Assembly: GCA_937996535.1 (NCBI GenBank)
Contig: CALKVF010000075.1
Location: 26,178-90,177, forward strand
Direction: 5' to 3'
Length of the DNA stretch: 64,000 nucleotides
Source: an uncultured Novosphingobium sp.
GTDB taxonomy: Bacteria > Pseudomonadota > Alphaproteobacteria > Sphingomonadales > Sphingomonadaceae
Of this stretch, positions 7,916 to 19,477 are shown piece after piece (position 1 is the first letter of the stretch; each line of letters starts with the position of its first letter). The translations under genes and the position numbers were made by a program. Below the pieces are notes generated by a model, which made no database searches, was not told the origin of the DNA, and saw nothing but the letters and a program-made list of their open reading frames with translations.

Positions 7916-8827
7916 CTATTGGTAGAGCGTGCCCGCGTTGACCACCGGCTGGGTGTCACGCTCGCCGCACAGGACCACCATCAGGTTCGAGACCATCGCC
8001 GCGCGGCGTTCGTCATCGAGCTGGACCACGTTCTTTTCGGACAATTGCTGGAGCGCCATCTCGACCATGGTCACGGCGCCCTCGACCAGCTTCTTGCGCG
8101 CGGCGATCACGGCTTCGGCCTGCTGGCGGCGCAGCATCGCCCCGGCGATTTCGGGGGCATAGGCCAGATGGGTGAGGCCGCAATCGTCGACCGTCAGCCC
8201 GGCCACGCGCAGCCGGCTGTTGAGTTCGCCGCGCAGTTCGGCGTTCACCTCGTCGTGGCTGCCGCGCAGGGTCACTTCGCTGTGCTCGATGTCATCATAA
8301 GGATAGCGCGAGCCGATCGAGCGCACCGCGGCTTCGATCTGGACTTCGACAAAGGCGCGGTAATCGTCGACGTCGAACAGCGCCTGGGCGGTATCGGCCA
8401 CGCGCCAGACCACATTGGTCGCGATCTCGATCGGATTGCCGCGCAGGTCGTTGACCTTGAGTTTTTCGGACACGACGTTGTTGGCGCGGACCGAGATCTT
8501 GGTCTTGCCCATCCACGGCCAGACCCAGCGCAGTCCGGCATTGCGATCAGTTCCGCGATAGGAGCCGAACAGGGTGATCGCGGCGGCCTGGTTGGGCTGG
8601 ATCATGTAAAAGCCCTTGGCGATGATCACGAGCGCGACCGGAACCAGGAAGATCGAGGCGACAAACCCGCCCACCGCGGCATCCGATGGCTCGCTGGCGG
8701 CAAAGCCCAGCACGCGCGCGGCGGTCAGGACCAGCAGCACCAGGAACACCACCAGCATGATATAGCCGCTGGTGCTCCAGGCGGCGGTTTCGCGGCTGCT
8801 GGTCATTTCGGGATGCGAATCGGGCAT
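7916..8827 (-). CDS. SPFH/Band 7 domain membrane protein
   Basis: A 303-residue member of the stomatin/prohibitin/flotillin superfamily. Two hydrophobic segments lie near the N terminus (about residues 21-43 and 53-72). The SPFH domain then starts at [16 protein letters not shown], with the typical GLRWVWPW and the segment [23 protein letters not shown] (about 105-130). A helical C-terminal region follows ([20 protein letters not shown]), as expected for oligomer-forming SPFH proteins. Members form membrane scaffolds, often with a protease partner; no NfeD or protease gene is adjacent here. It heads a three-gene operon with the Arc-like protein and a small membrane protein. Confidence 0.88.
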   Translation of the reverse strand: MPDSHPEMTSSRETAAWSTSGYIMLVVFLVLLVLTAARVLGFAASEPSDAAVGGFVASIFLVPVALVIIAKGFYMIQPNQAAAITLFGSYRGTDRNAGLRWVWPWMGKTKISVRANNVVSEKLKVNDLRGNPIEIATNVVWRVADTAQALFDVDDYRAFVEVQIEAAVRSIGSRYPYDDIEHSEVTLRGSHDEVNAELRGELNSRLRVAGLTVDDCGLTHLAYAPEIAGAMLRRQQAEAVIAARKKLVEGAVTMVEMALQQLSEKNVVQLDDERRAAMVSNLMVVLCGERDTQPVVNAGTLYQ

Positions 8828-8846
8828 CGGCTGGACTCCGTAAATA

Positions 8847-8865
8847 TGATATCAAATTAATATCA
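8847..8865. promoter_or_regulatory. Candidate operator upstream of the SPFH-Arc operon
   Basis: TGATAT (8847-8852) and ATATCA (8860-8865) are inverted repeats separated by seven bases, and the left arm is itself part of the perfect 8-bp palindrome TGATATCA. The site stands 20 bases before the SPFH start in an AT-rich island within GC-rich DNA. Half-sites of this kind suit tandem ribbon-helix-helix dimers, so autoregulation by the Arc-like protein of the same operon is a reasonable inference. Confidence 0.45.
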
Positions 8866-8912
8866 CTACGGGATAATGCGTCAATCCCCGGGTGGGCATG
8901 GTCGAATCCACC

Positions 8913-8943
8913 TTGAAACAAGACCGAATCGGTCTAATATAAG
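8913..8943 (+). promoter_or_regulatory. Promoter with an embedded 15-bp palindrome
   Basis: TTGAAA (8913-8918) and TAATAT (8935-8940) are separated by 16 bases and make a good housekeeping-type promoter reading to the right. Between and touching them lies AGACCGAATCGGTCT (8921-8935), a palindrome with 7-bp arms around one base. This is the form of a TetR-type operator. No protein-coding gene follows on this strand before the convergent end of recQ. Confidence 0.5.
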
Positions 8944-8944
8944 T

Positions 8945-9095
8945 CCTGCGGTTGCAAATCCCGCTGGTCACGGCCCAAACGCCCCCCAGGGCAGGTGGTC
9001 AGCGCTATGGGAAACCGCTTCGGATGTGCCGCCGGCCTGCTGGTTGGTGCCCCTCCCATCCCTCGGCCCTCTTGGCGGGCCGCGGTGCATCCGAT
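8945..9095 (+). ncRNA. Candidate structured RNA between the SPFH operon and recQ
   Basis: The 285-base gap 8828-9112 has no convincing gene. Right of the promoter at 8913-8940 the sequence can fold. GCGGTT (8948-8953) pairs with AACCGC (9013-9018). CGGATGTGCC (9021-9030) pairs with GGTGCATCCG (9084-9093) if two G-U pairs are allowed, and this helix encloses CGGCCC (9064-9069) with GGGCCG (9077-9082). No T-run terminator is seen and no RNA family was recognised. Confidence 0.25.
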
Positions 9096-9112
9096 GACTT
9101 CCCCCCAAAGGC

Positions 9113-10891
9113 TCAGTATTGGCGGATCACGCTCAGGAAGGCGTCGCCGTGGGCGGCGAGCTTGCGGGCGCCGATCCCGGGAATTTCGCCCAGCGCGGCA
9201 AGGTCTGCCGGGCGATCGCTGGCCATGGCGCGCAAGGTGGCATCGTGGAACACCACATAGGGCGGCACGCCGGCTTCGAGCGCGATCTCGCGGCGCAGCG
9301 CGCGCAGGGCTTCGAACAGCGGGTCGCCGAGCGGATTGGCGCCGCCCTCGCCTGCGCCCCGGCCCTTGGCTGTGCGCACGGGGCGCGGCGGCAGGGCGAT
9401 CAGCACGGCGGCATCGCCTTTGAGGATTGCGCGAGCATCGCCGCCCAGCGCGAGCCCGCCATGCTCGGTCGGCAGCAAGGTGCCGCGGGCCTGCAGCGCG
9501 CGAACCAGGGACCGCAGCTGTGCGGCTTCATCGGCGCTGGCGATCCCGAACACCGACAGCTGATCATGCCCGCGTGCGGTGATCCGTTCATCCGCCGTGC
9601 CGGTCAGCACCTTTTCGATATAGCCAAAACCATAGCTCTGCCCGGTGCGATAGACCGCTGAAAGCAGCTTTTGCGCGGCGGTGGTGGCATCGATCACTTC
9701 GGGCGGATCAAGGCAATTGTCGCAATTGCCGCAGGTTTGCGGGGGATCCTCGCCGAAGTGGCGCAGCAGCACAGCGCGGCGGCAGGCGGCCGTTTCGACC
9801 AGCCCCGCCAAGGCATCGAGCCGGCTGCGTTCACCAGCGCGGCGCTGTTCCTCGACCTCGTCGATCCGCATCCGCGCGCGCGCAAAATCGTCCGCGCCCC
9901 ATAGCATCACCGCTACGCTCGGATCGCCATCGCGCCCGGCGCGGCCGGTTTCCTGATAATAGCCCTCGATCGACTTGGGCACACCGGCATGGGCAACAAA
10001 GCGCACGTCGGGCTTGTCGATCCCCATGCCGAAGGCCACCGTAGCGACCATCACCATGTCTTCCGAGGCCACAAAGGCTGCCTGATTGGCGGCGCGCACC
10101 GCCGGATCAAGCCCCGCGTGATAAGGGCGCACCGCGCGCCCGGTGGCGGCGGCGAGCTTGTCGGCCAGTTCCTCGACCTTGCGGCGGGTCGGGGCATAGA
10201 CGATCCCGGGGCCGGGCTGGTCGGCCATCAGCTGGGTCAACTGACGCACCGGATTATCGCGGTGGCGGATCGCATAGCGGATGTTGGGCCGGTCGAACCC
10301 GGCCACGATCAGGCCGTCGGTGGCGATACCCAGCTGAACCAGCACGTCGGCGCGGGTATGGGCATCGGCCGTGGCCGTGAGCGCAAGGCGCGGGACATCG
10401 GGAAAGGCGTCCATCAAAGGGCGCAGCAAGCGGTAGTCGGGGCGGAAATCGTGGCCCCATTCGGAGACGCAGTGCGCCTCGTCGATCGCGAACAGGCTGA
10501 TCTGCGCGCGGCTCAGCAGTTCGCGAAAATGCGGCTGGCTGGCGCGTTCGGGCGCGACGTAAAGCAGATCGAGCTGACCATCGAGCAGCCGGTCGATCGT
10601 GGCGGCCCGGTCGGTATCGACGCTGGTGAGCGAGGCGGCGCGAATGCCGTTGGCCTCGGCCGAGCGCAGCTGGTCATGCATCAGCGCGATCAGCGGCGAG
10701 ATTACCACGCAGGTGCCCGGCAGCATCACCGCCGGCAACTGGTAGGTCAGGCTCTTGCCCGCCCCGGTGGGCATCACCGCCAGCGTCGATTGCGCATCCA
10801 TGACTCGCTCGACCACGCGCTGCTGCACTCCGCGAAATGCGGTGAAGCCGAAGGTGGCGTGGAGCGTGTCGAGAAGGAGGCCGGCGGTCAC
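9113..10891 (-). CDS. recQ: ATP-dependent DNA helicase RecQ
   Basis: 3'-5' helicase of recombination and fork repair. Domains in order: helicase core with Walker [13 protein letters not shown] (about 41-52), DEAH-type Walker [20 protein letters not shown], motif [18 protein letters not shown] and [10 protein letters not shown]; RecQ zinc cluster with CRR, CGNCDNC; winged helix; and a C-terminal HRDC domain ([20 protein letters not shown] to the end). The 592-residue length is normal. Two consecutive GTG codons are possible starts; GTG 10891 overlaps the stop of the upstream serine hydrolase gene by four bases, which suggests translational coupling. Confidence 0.95.
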   Translation of the reverse strand: MTAGLLLDTLHATFGFTAFRGVQQRVVERVMDAQSTLAVMPTGAGKSLTYQLPAVMLPGTCVVISPLIALMHDQLRSAEANGIRAASLTSVDTDRAATIDRLLDGQLDLLYVAPERASQPHFRELLSRAQISLFAIDEAHCVSEWGHDFRPDYRLLRPLMDAFPDVPRLALTATADAHTRADVLVQLGIATDGLIVAGFDRPNIRYAIRHRDNPVRQLTQLMADQPGPGIVYAPTRRKVEELADKLAAATGRAVRPYHAGLDPAVRAANQAAFVASEDMVMVATVAFGMGIDKPDVRFVAHAGVPKSIEGYYQETGRAGRDGDPSVAVMLWGADDFARARMRIDEVEEQRRAGERSRLDALAGLVETAACRRAVLLRHFGEDPPQTCGNCDNCLDPPEVIDATTAAQKLLSAVYRTGQSYGFGYIEKVLTGTADERITARGHDQLSVFGIASADEAAQLRSLVRALQARGTLLPTEHGGLALGGDARAILKGDAAVLIALPPRPVRTAKGRGAGEGGANPLGDPLFEALRALRREIALEAGVPPYVVFHDATLRAMASDRPADLAALGEIPGIGARKLAAHGDAFLSVIRQY

Positions 10892-12102
10892 CACTTGCGC
10901 CTAGCGGGCGCGGGCGCCGGGTGCAAAGGGCGCAGGGCCTTCTCCACCACGCTCTCTTCGGCGGCGGTAAAGGCGCTGGCACCGCGCGGCGCATCATCGG
11001 CTACGCGGGTGGTGAAAAAGGCGAGGCCCCGTCCGCTGACAGGATCGAGCCACAGCCCGGCCTTGAGGCCATAGGCATCGCCCGAATGGCCGATCCGCCG
11101 CGCGCCATCGCCAAACAGATCGTCGTGGCAGCCGGGGCCTGCCTCGCCGATGGTCTGCAAGGCCAGGCCATAGGCGCAGAAAAACCCGCTGGCGGTGCCG
11201 TCTTCGCCGAGACCATTGCTGCCATCAAACCGCCACTGCGGACGGGTCAGCTCGGCAAACGCGGCGGGCGAGAGAAATCCGTGCCCACCGCGCGCCAGCA
11301 TCTGCCCGATCCGGGCGAGATCCCGCGCCGAGATCCGCAGCCCGCCCTGCGGACTGAACAGCGCGCCATTGGTGCCGGGGACATAGCGGGCAAGATCGCA
11401 GCCCGCGCCCTCGGCGCTCAGCACCGGGCAGCCGTGCCGCGCTGCCGGGTCATCCTTGGCGAGACTGCCGTCAGCGCGGTAGAGCGCGATGCCCCGCGCC
11501 GTGGCGGCGGGCGAGCAGCCTGACCAGTTGAAGCACGCATCCAGCCGCAGCGGGTGCAGCACCAGCCGCTGCATCAGCCGGTCGAACCGCTCACCGCTGG
11601 CGGCTTCCATGACGCTGGCGACCACCGGGAAATTGAGATTGGTATAGTGGAACCAGTTCGCGCCGGGGGCATGGGCGCTGTCCCAGACCCGGGGATCGGA
11701 CAGCCGTTCGCGCAGGCTGGTGCCGAGCGGGATGATGTAGAGGTCGGCACCGTCGACCAGACTGGAGCGGTGCGAGAGCAGCAGGCGCAGCGTGATCGGC
11801 TGATCGGGAAAGGCTGGGTTGCGCAGCCGCCAGCCAAGATAGTCCGACACATCGCGGTCGAGATCGAGCCGGCGCTGATCGACCAGCCGCATCACGCCGA
11901 GCGCGGTCACCAGCTTGGAAATGCTGGCGATGCGCACCGGATCATCGGCGCGTGCCGGGCGGTGCCTGGCGGGATCGGCTTCGCCCTCGGCCAGCACGGT
12001 GCGCAAGTGGGCGCGGTCAAAGGCCACGGCCACACTCGCCGGCGGGGCGGCCAGCGCGCAGGCCGGCAGCAGGGCAAGCAGCAGGGGGAGCCAACGGAGC
12101 AT
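10888..12102 (-). CDS. Exported serine hydrolase, beta-lactamase/PBP class C family
   Basis: A 404-residue protein with a signal peptide (residues 1 to about 19, [12 protein letters not shown]). The class C penicillin-binding fold signatures are visible: Ser-x-x-Lys as SISK at 60-63, Tyr-x-Asn as YTN at 153-155 and HSG as GHSGDAYG near residue 338. Members include beta-lactamases, D-aminopeptidases and esterases; no feature here singles out antibiotic hydrolysis, and the pattern fits EstB-like peptidases or esterases equally well. It is upstream of and overlaps recQ, an odd functional pairing probably reflecting gene packing only. It is divergent from the DUF4424 gene with 75 bases between them. 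Confidence 0.85.
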   Translation of the reverse strand: MLRWLPLLLALLPACALAAPPASVAVAFDRAHLRTVLAEGEADPARHRPARADDPVRIASISKLVTALGVMRLVDQRRLDLDRDVSDYLGWRLRNPAFPDQPITLRLLLSHRSSLVDGADLYIIPLGTSLRERLSDPRVWDSAHAPGANWFHYTNLNFPVVASVMEAASGERFDRLMQRLVLHPLRLDACFNWSGCSPAATARGIALYRADGSLAKDDPAARHGCPVLSAEGAGCDLARYVPGTNGALFSPQGGLRISARDLARIGQMLARGGHGFLSPAAFAELTRPQWRFDGSNGLGEDGTASGFFCAYGLALQTIGEAGPGCHDDLFGDGARRIGHSGDAYGLKAGLWLDPVSGRGLAFFTTRVADDAPRGASAFTAAEESVVEKALRPLHPAPAPARRKW

Positions 12103-12177
12103 GGCGCCGTCCTAGCGCATTGACTTGGCGCGGGCATCTGCAAAGACGGCGCTATGGGTTCGCGAAAGGAAAAAGTC

Positions 12178-13173
12178 ATGCCGTTCAAGCGGTTTGCCGC
12201 TTTTGCCGTGCTGGGACTGGCTGCGCCGCTGCACGCCAATGACAGCGAGGCTGCGGTTGGCCTGGGCGGGATCGAGCTGGTCCGCAACGAGAGCGTCAGC
12301 ATGGACAGCGAAGACCTGTTCCTTTCGGCCAAGGAAGTGCGGGTGCGCTATCGCTATACCAACCACGCCGCGCGGCCGGTGGAGCTGACCATCGCTTTCC
12401 CGCTACCGGTGCTGCGCGCGGTCGATGCGGCGAGCTATGGCGATCAGGCGATCCCCGATTTTGACGGGCTGGATTTCCATACCGAAGTCGATGGCCAGCC
12501 GGTGAAGCTGGACATGATGCGCCGCGCCGAGATCGATGGGCGCGATGTGACCCGCCGGGTCACTGCGCTCGGCTGGCGGGTCGACTGGATCGATGGCACC
12601 GGCGAGGAGCCCGATTTCGTGCGCGCGCTAAGCCCGGCGCAGCGCGCGGCCTATGTCCGCGAAGGGCTGCTCACCGCCGTCCCCGATCTGGGCGAGGGCG
12701 TGGTGCTGCCAGCGTGGGATGTGGCAACGCTGGTGACCCGCAAGCAGGTGTTCCCGGCCCATGCCAGCGTCAGCGTGACGCACCGCTATGCCCCGATGCT
12801 GGGCGGCTCGGTCGGCGGCGGGCTGGAGCCGGGCTACCGCAAGAGCAATGCCGAGCATCTCCAGCGTTACTGCGTCGACAAGGCGTTTCTCGCCGCCTTC
12901 GACCGCAAGCTGGCCGCCCAGCGCCGCGCTGCGCCCGACAGCATGGCCTATGGCGAAACGTGGTTGAGCTATGTCCTCTCCTCCGGGCGCAACTGGAAAG
13001 GGCCGATCGGCGATTTCCGGCTGGTGGTCGACAAGGGGCGGGCCGACAATCTGGTCAGCTTCTGCATGGACGGGGTGAAGAAGCTCACCCCAACCCAGTT
13101 CGAAGTGCGCCGCACCAATTTCGAGCCGGCGGGCGATCTGGACGTGCTGATCGTCGAATGGTCCCGCCCCTGA
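12178..13173 (+). CDS. Exported DUF4424 family protein
   Basis: A 331-residue secreted protein of unknown function. It has a signal peptide (MPFKRFAAFAVLGLAAPLHA), then NDSEAAVGLGGIELVRNESV. That opening, with a later stretch of membrane-protein-like accessory beta structure (VRYRYTNHAARPVELTIAFP), matches the DUF4424 family. The C-terminal half has RKSNAEHLQRYCVD and NWKGPIGDFRLVVDKG, also typical. The chosen ATG has AAAGGAAAAAG just before it. It ends three bases from the convergent metH gene. No function is established for the family. Confidence 0.75.
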   Translation: MPFKRFAAFAVLGLAAPLHANDSEAAVGLGGIELVRNESVSMDSEDLFLSAKEVRVRYRYTNHAARPVELTIAFPLPVLRAVDAASYGDQAIPDFDGLDFHTEVDGQPVKLDMMRRAEIDGRDVTRRVTALGWRVDWIDGTGEEPDFVRALSPAQRAAYVREGLLTAVPDLGEGVVLPAWDVATLVTRKQVFPAHASVSVTHRYAPMLGGSVGGGLEPGYRKSNAEHLQRYCVDKAFLAAFDRKLAAQRRAAPDSMAYGETWLSYVLSSGRNWKGPIGDFRLVVDKGRADNLVSFCMDGVKKLTPTQFEVRRTNFEPAGDLDVLIVEWSRP

Positions 13174-13176
13174 GGC

Positions 13177-15789
<2,613 letters not shown>

Positions 15790-15793
15790 CGGC

Positions 15794-16840
15794 TCAGGCC
15801 CCCATCACGAAAGGTTCAAGGCCCGCCAGCCGCGTCACGACCGGGGAATGGGGCTGGGTGCGTGGGGCAAGATCACGCGCGGCGGCGGCAATCGCGGCAA
15901 TGTGCGCAGGCGTGGAGCCGCAGCATCCGCCCAGCACGTTGACCTGGCCGTGTTCGGCCCATTCGCGCAGCATCGCCGCGGTCGTATCGGGTAGCTCGTC
16001 ATATTCGCCCAGTTCGTTGGGCAGGCCGGCGTTGGGATAGACCATGATCAGCGTGTCGGCGATGGCGCCGAGCGCGCGGACATGGGGGCGCAGCTGCGCC
16101 GCGCCGAACGAGCAGTTGAGCCCCACGGTCACCGGGCGGGCATGGCGCACGGCATACCAGAAGGCTTCGACCGTATGGCCCGAGAGGTTGCGTCCCGACA
16201 GGTCGGTCAGCGTCATCGACAGCATCAGCGGCACGTCGCGGCCCAGTTCGCGTTCAAGCTGCTTCACCGCCAAGATCGCGGCCTTGCAGTTGAGCGTGTC
16301 GAACACCGTTTCGACCAGGATGAAGTCGGCTCCGCCCTCGATCAGCGCGGCGGCCTGTTCGTGGTAGACCTCGACCAGGAAATCCCAGTCGATCTCGCGG
16401 TAGCCCGGATCGTTGACATCGGGCGAGAGCGAGAGGGTCTTGTTGGTCGGCCCGATCGAGCCCAGCACAAAGCGGGGGCGGCCGTCCTTGGCGGTATAGC
16501 TGTCGCAGGCGCGGCGCAGGATCTGCGCAGCCGCAACGTTGAGTTCGCGCACCAGATGCTCGGCGCCGTAATCGGCCATCGAGATGCGGTTCGAGGAGAA
16601 GGTGTTGGTCGAGACCATGTCCGACCCGGCATCGAGATAGGCCCGCGCGATTCCGTCAATCACCTCGGGCTTGGTCAGCACGAGGATGTCGTTGTTGCCC
16701 TTCTGATCCTTGGGCAGGCCAAGGGTGCCGGCAAAGTCGGCCTCGCTCAGCTTGTAGTTCTGGATTTCGGTGCCGAGCGCGCCGTCGGTGATCAGGATGC
16801 GCTTGGCCGCTTCGGCCAGCAGGGTTTCACGGGCCGACAT
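15794..16840 (-). CDS. metH: Methionine synthase, homocysteine-binding part
   Basis: Homocysteine S-methyltransferase domain (348 residues) that supplies the zinc-bound homocysteine half-reaction of methionine synthase. Features are [13 protein letters not shown] at the N terminus, [13 protein letters not shown], the first zinc Cys in VGLNCSFGA (about 241) and the Cys pair in [12 protein letters not shown] (about 310). It must work with the separate 870-residue cobalamin-binding protein encoded just downstream. Its ATG overlaps the metF stop by one base (TGATG). The break lies at a natural domain border, which argues for a true split rather than a frameshift. Confidence 0.95.
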   Translation of the reverse strand: MSARETLLAEAAKRILITDGALGTEIQNYKLSEADFAGTLGLPKDQKGNNDILVLTKPEVIDGIARAYLDAGSDMVSTNTFSSNRISMADYGAEHLVRELNVAAAQILRRACDSYTAKDGRPRFVLGSIGPTNKTLSLSPDVNDPGYREIDWDFLVEVYHEQAAALIEGGADFILVETVFDTLNCKAAILAVKQLERELGRDVPLMLSMTLTDLSGRNLSGHTVEAFWYAVRHARPVTVGLNCSFGAAQLRPHVRALGAIADTLIMVYPNAGLPNELGEYDELPDTTAAMLREWAEHGQVNVLGGCCGSTPAHIAAIAAAARDLAPRTQPHSPVVTRLAGLEPFVMGA

Positions 16841-17766
16841 CAGCGGGCCTCCTTGGGACGCAGGCCGAGCAGGTGGCAGATCGCGTAGCTCAGCTCGGCG
16901 CGGTTGAGAGTGTAGAAGTGGAAATCGCGCACACCGCCCGCATAGAGCCGGCGGCAGAACTCGGCGGAGATCGTCGCGGCGACCAGCTGGCGCGAGGCGG
17001 GGTGGGTGTCGAGCCCTTCGAACAGCCCGTCCATCCAGCCGGGGATCTGCGCCCCGCAGGCGGCCGCGAACTTGCGGGTCTGGGCGACGTTGGAAACGGG
17101 CAGGATGCCGGGGATCACCGGGGCATCGATCCCGGCGCGGGCCAGCTTGTCGCGAAAGCGGAAGAACACTTCGGGATCGAAGAAGAACTGGGTGATCGCG
17201 CGGCTGGCCCCGGCATCAAGCTTGCGCTTGAGATTGTCGATATCAGCCTCGGCGCTGGCGGCATCGGGGTGGGTTTCGGGATATGCCGCAACCGAGATGT
17301 CGAACGGGGCGATATCCTTGAGCCCAGCTACCAGTTCGGCGGCATTGGCATAGCCTTGGGGGTGCGGCTGGAACGGCACGCCGGGGGCGCCCATGTCGCC
17401 GCGCAGCGCTACCACGTGGCGCACGCCGGCCTCCCAATAGGCTTCGGCGACTTCGCGGATTTCCGCCTTGCTCGCCTCGACGCAGGTGAGGTGGGCCGCC
17501 GCCGGCAGGCCGGCTTCGGCGATGATCCGCGCGACCGTGCCGTGGGTGCGGTCGCGGGTCGAACCGCCCGCGCCATAAGTGACCGAGACGAACCGCGGGG
17601 CCAGCGGGGCCAGCGTGGTCACCACGTCCCACAGCTGTTCCATCAGCGCGTCGGTCTTGGGCGGGAAGAATTCGAACGAGACGGCAATATCGCCCGGCAG
17701 CCCCGCGAACAGCGGAGTGTCGAGCGCGGTGCGCGCTTCGCGGAGGGCATCATAGCTGGGGGGCAT
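16840..17766 (-). CDS. metF: 5,10-methylenetetrahydrofolate reductase
   Basis: FAD-dependent reductase making 5-methyltetrahydrofolate, the methyl donor used by the metH products encoded downstream. The 308-residue TIM-barrel protein shows FEFFPPKTDALMEQLW, FVSVTYGAGGSTRDRT, ALRGDMG, and FFFDPEVFFRF. It starts ten bases after the ArsR-methyltransferase gene and overlaps the first metH gene, so the four genes form one operon for homocysteine remethylation. Confidence 0.96.
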   Translation of the reverse strand: MPPSYDALREARTALDTPLFAGLPGDIAVSFEFFPPKTDALMEQLWDVVTTLAPLAPRFVSVTYGAGGSTRDRTHGTVARIIAEAGLPAAAHLTCVEASKAEIREVAEAYWEAGVRHVVALRGDMGAPGVPFQPHPQGYANAAELVAGLKDIAPFDISVAAYPETHPDAASAEADIDNLKRKLDAGASRAITQFFFDPEVFFRFRDKLARAGIDAPVIPGILPVSNVAQTRKFAAACGAQIPGWMDGLFEGLDTHPASRQLVAATISAEFCRRLYAGGVRDFHFYTLNRAELSYAICHLLGLRPKEAR

Positions 17767-17776
17767 CAGCGGGGGC

Positions 17777-18775
17777 CTAGATTGCAGTGGTGGAAGGGCG
17801 GGTTGCTTGAATACTCGGGGTTGGGGCGCCGGTGCGGGTGCCGGTCCAGATCTTGACGGTCAGCGGCTTGCCCGGCAGCGCGACAGGGGCCGCTGCCTCG
17901 AACCCGGCGTTGGACAGCAGCGCCAGCATCTGTTCGTCGGAGAAGCCAAGGCGGGCATGGGCGTGCGCGGTGCGCAGTTCTTCGCGGTCGTGCGCGGCGA
18001 AATCAACCACCGCAACCCGGCCGCCGGGGCGGGTCACGCGGGCGGCTTCGGCCAGCACGTCCTCGGGGGCCTGGGCATAGTGCAGCACCTGATGGAACAG
18101 CAGCGTGTCGAACCCGGCATCCGCAAAGGGCAGGGCGGTGAAATCGCCCTGGACCAGATCGACCCGGTCAGCCGGGAGATCCTGCAACCGCGCGCGGGCG
18201 ACGCGGAGCATTTCCGGGCTCTTGTCGAACGCGGTGACGTGCTGGCTGAGCGGAGCAAACAGCTGCGCCATGCGCCCGGTGCCGGTGCCAACATCGAGCA
18301 GGTGGCCGAGTGACGCTTCGCCCAGCGCCTTGGCCAGCGCGGCTTCGACCGGGGCGTCGGGCGTGTGGAGATTGCGCAGCGTATCCCATTCGGCGGCGTG
18401 ACGGGCGAAATAGCCCTGGGCGCTGGATTCGCGCGCGGCGCGGATCGCGGCCAGATGGCGGCGATCTTCGGCGCAGCGCGCGGCAAAGCCGGCGTCATCG
18501 CGCTCGGCCACGGCGAGCAGCCGCGCGGCGGCGGCCCCCAGCGGCGGGGCGCGGGTTTCGCTGATCGCGCTGCGCAGGAATACCCAGCTGCCTTCCTTGC
18601 GGCGTTCGGCCAGCCCCGCATCGCACAGTATACGGACATGGCGCGAGACGCGCGGCTGGCTTTGCCCCAGCACCTGCGCCAGTTCACCCACCGCCAGCTC
18701 CATATGAGCCAGCAGTCGCATGATCCGTAGCCGGGTGGTATCGGCAAGGGCGCGCAGGGTGGGGTCGATCCGCAT
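17777..18775 (-). CDS. ArsR-family regulator fused to a class I SAM methyltransferase
   Basis: A 332-residue two-domain protein. Residues 1 to about 95 are an ArsR winged helix (LADTTRLRIMRLLAHMELAV, GQSQPRVSRHVRILCDAGL). After a linker, residues 150-310 form a SAM-dependent methyltransferase with motif I LLDVGTGTGRMAQLF and a motif near VDLVQGDFTALPFADAGFD. It heads the metF-metH operon. Because the fused domain would bind SAM or S-adenosylhomocysteine, it is a natural sensor for the methionine cycle; that is inference, in line with SAH-responsive ArsR-family regulators reported for this pathway. A perfect palindrome lies 10 bases before the start codon. Confidence 0.88.
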   Translation of the reverse strand: MRIDPTLRALADTTRLRIMRLLAHMELAVGELAQVLGQSQPRVSRHVRILCDAGLAERRKEGSWVFLRSAISETRAPPLGAAAARLLAVAERDDAGFAARCAEDRRHLAAIRAARESSAQGYFARHAAEWDTLRNLHTPDAPVEAALAKALGEASLGHLLDVGTGTGRMAQLFAPLSQHVTAFDKSPEMLRVARARLQDLPADRVDLVQGDFTALPFADAGFDTLLFHQVLHYAQAPEDVLAEAARVTRPGGRVAVVDFAAHDREELRTAHAHARLGFSDEQMLALLSNAGFEAAAPVALPGKPLTVKIWTGTRTGAPTPSIQATRPSTTAI

Positions 18776-18784
18776 GGGCGCATC

Positions 18785-18804
18785 ATATAAAGAAATCTTT
18801 ATAT
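18785..18804. promoter_or_regulatory. Candidate operator of the methionine operon
   Basis: ATATAAAG (18785-18792) and CTTTATAT (18797-18804) are perfect 8-bp inverted repeats with a 4-base centre, in an AT-rich island directly upstream of the ArsR-methyltransferase start at 18775. Its size and symmetry suit an ArsR-type dimer, and its position would let it block the promoter. Autoregulation is inferred. Confidence 0.6.
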
Positions 18805-18954
18805 CTAATCAACTCCCCTTGAGAACAAGGCTGCGAATTGCGGGATTGCACTGGGTTGGCAGTCCCGGATCGCGTGGTTAGAGTGCCCATGAACGCAGCG
18901 GATCACACCGGCGCGTTCGGTGCAGGATTTCAGCGAATTGAGAAGGCCGAACCG

Positions 18955-19179
18955 ATGACCAAGCTTGCTTCCCTTGCCCTTGCCGTGACCGCTCTTGCCC
19001 TTGCGGGTTGCGGCAGTTCGGAAAGCGCCAAGGAAGAAGCCCAGCCGGAAAACGTCGAGATGCCGGCCGAAGAAGCCGTGGGCGATATCGAGGCGACTCC
19101 GGCGGCCGATGCGGCGGCCGAGCCCGGCGCCGATGCCACCACAGCGGCTGAGGCACCCGCCCCTGCGACCAAGCCCTAA
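18955..19179 (+). CDS. Small lipoprotein, acidic and alanine-rich
   Basis: A 74-residue protein with a lipoprotein signal peptide (MTKLASLALAVTALALAGC, lipobox LAGC, Cys19). The mature part is low-complexity, rich in Ala, Glu, Pro and Thr. No catalytic domain is seen. ATG 18955 is chosen because the signal peptide starts there and AGAAGG precedes it. A terminator follows at 19206-19240. Function unknown; such short disordered lipoproteins are common in sphingomonads. Confidence 0.7.
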   Translation: MTKLASLALAVTALALAGCGSSESAKEEAQPENVEMPAEEAVGDIEATPAADAAAEPGADATTAAEAPAPATKP

Positions 19180-19205
19180 CCGGCACGCACCAGTTCACCG
19201 AGGGC

Positions 19206-19240
19206 GGGCGGCTTTCCATCTGGAGAGCCGCCCGTTTTCT
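19206..19240 (+). terminator. Intrinsic terminator after the small lipoprotein gene
   Basis: GGGCGGCT (19206-19213) pairs with AGCCGCCC (19226-19233). The stem continues inward as TTTCC against GGAGA with one G-U pair. GTTTTCT follows directly. Confidence 0.85.
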
Positions 19241-19270
19241 GTCAGGGCAAGGCGTGGTAAGGCGCTGGCT

Positions 19271-19477
19271 ATGCGCAAAATCCTGATAGCATTGGCCCTC
19301 GTGGCTGCCGGCGGCTGCACCAAGGCCGACAATGAACCCGGCCCCGGCGGCGTGACCGTGGGCGAAGCCCGTGCGCTTGATGAAGCGGCCGAGATGATCG
19401 AGAGCCAGACCCTGCCGAGCGAAGCCGCGCCAAGCAGCGCGCCAGCACCAGCAAAGCCCGCGCCCGCCCGGCGCTAG
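19271..19477 (+). CDS. Small putative lipoprotein
   Basis: A 68-residue protein with a signal peptide MRKILIALALVAAGGC and a possible lipidated Cys16 (the AGGC box is acceptable but not ideal). The mature part is short and Pro/Ala-rich at its end (PAPAKPAPARR). It has the same architecture as the lipoprotein gene 90 bases upstream, from which a terminator separates it. Its stop codon overlaps the convergent IclR gene. Function unknown. Confidence 0.6.
   Translation: MRKILIALALVAAGGCTKADNEPGPGGVTVGEARALDEAAEMIESQTLPSEAAPSSAPAPAKPAPARR

Noticed and set aside
10888..12102. A dedicated antibiotic-resistance beta-lactamase
   Set aside because: The catalytic triad of motifs is shared by esterases and peptidases of the same fold. 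No LysR regulator or other resistance context is present.
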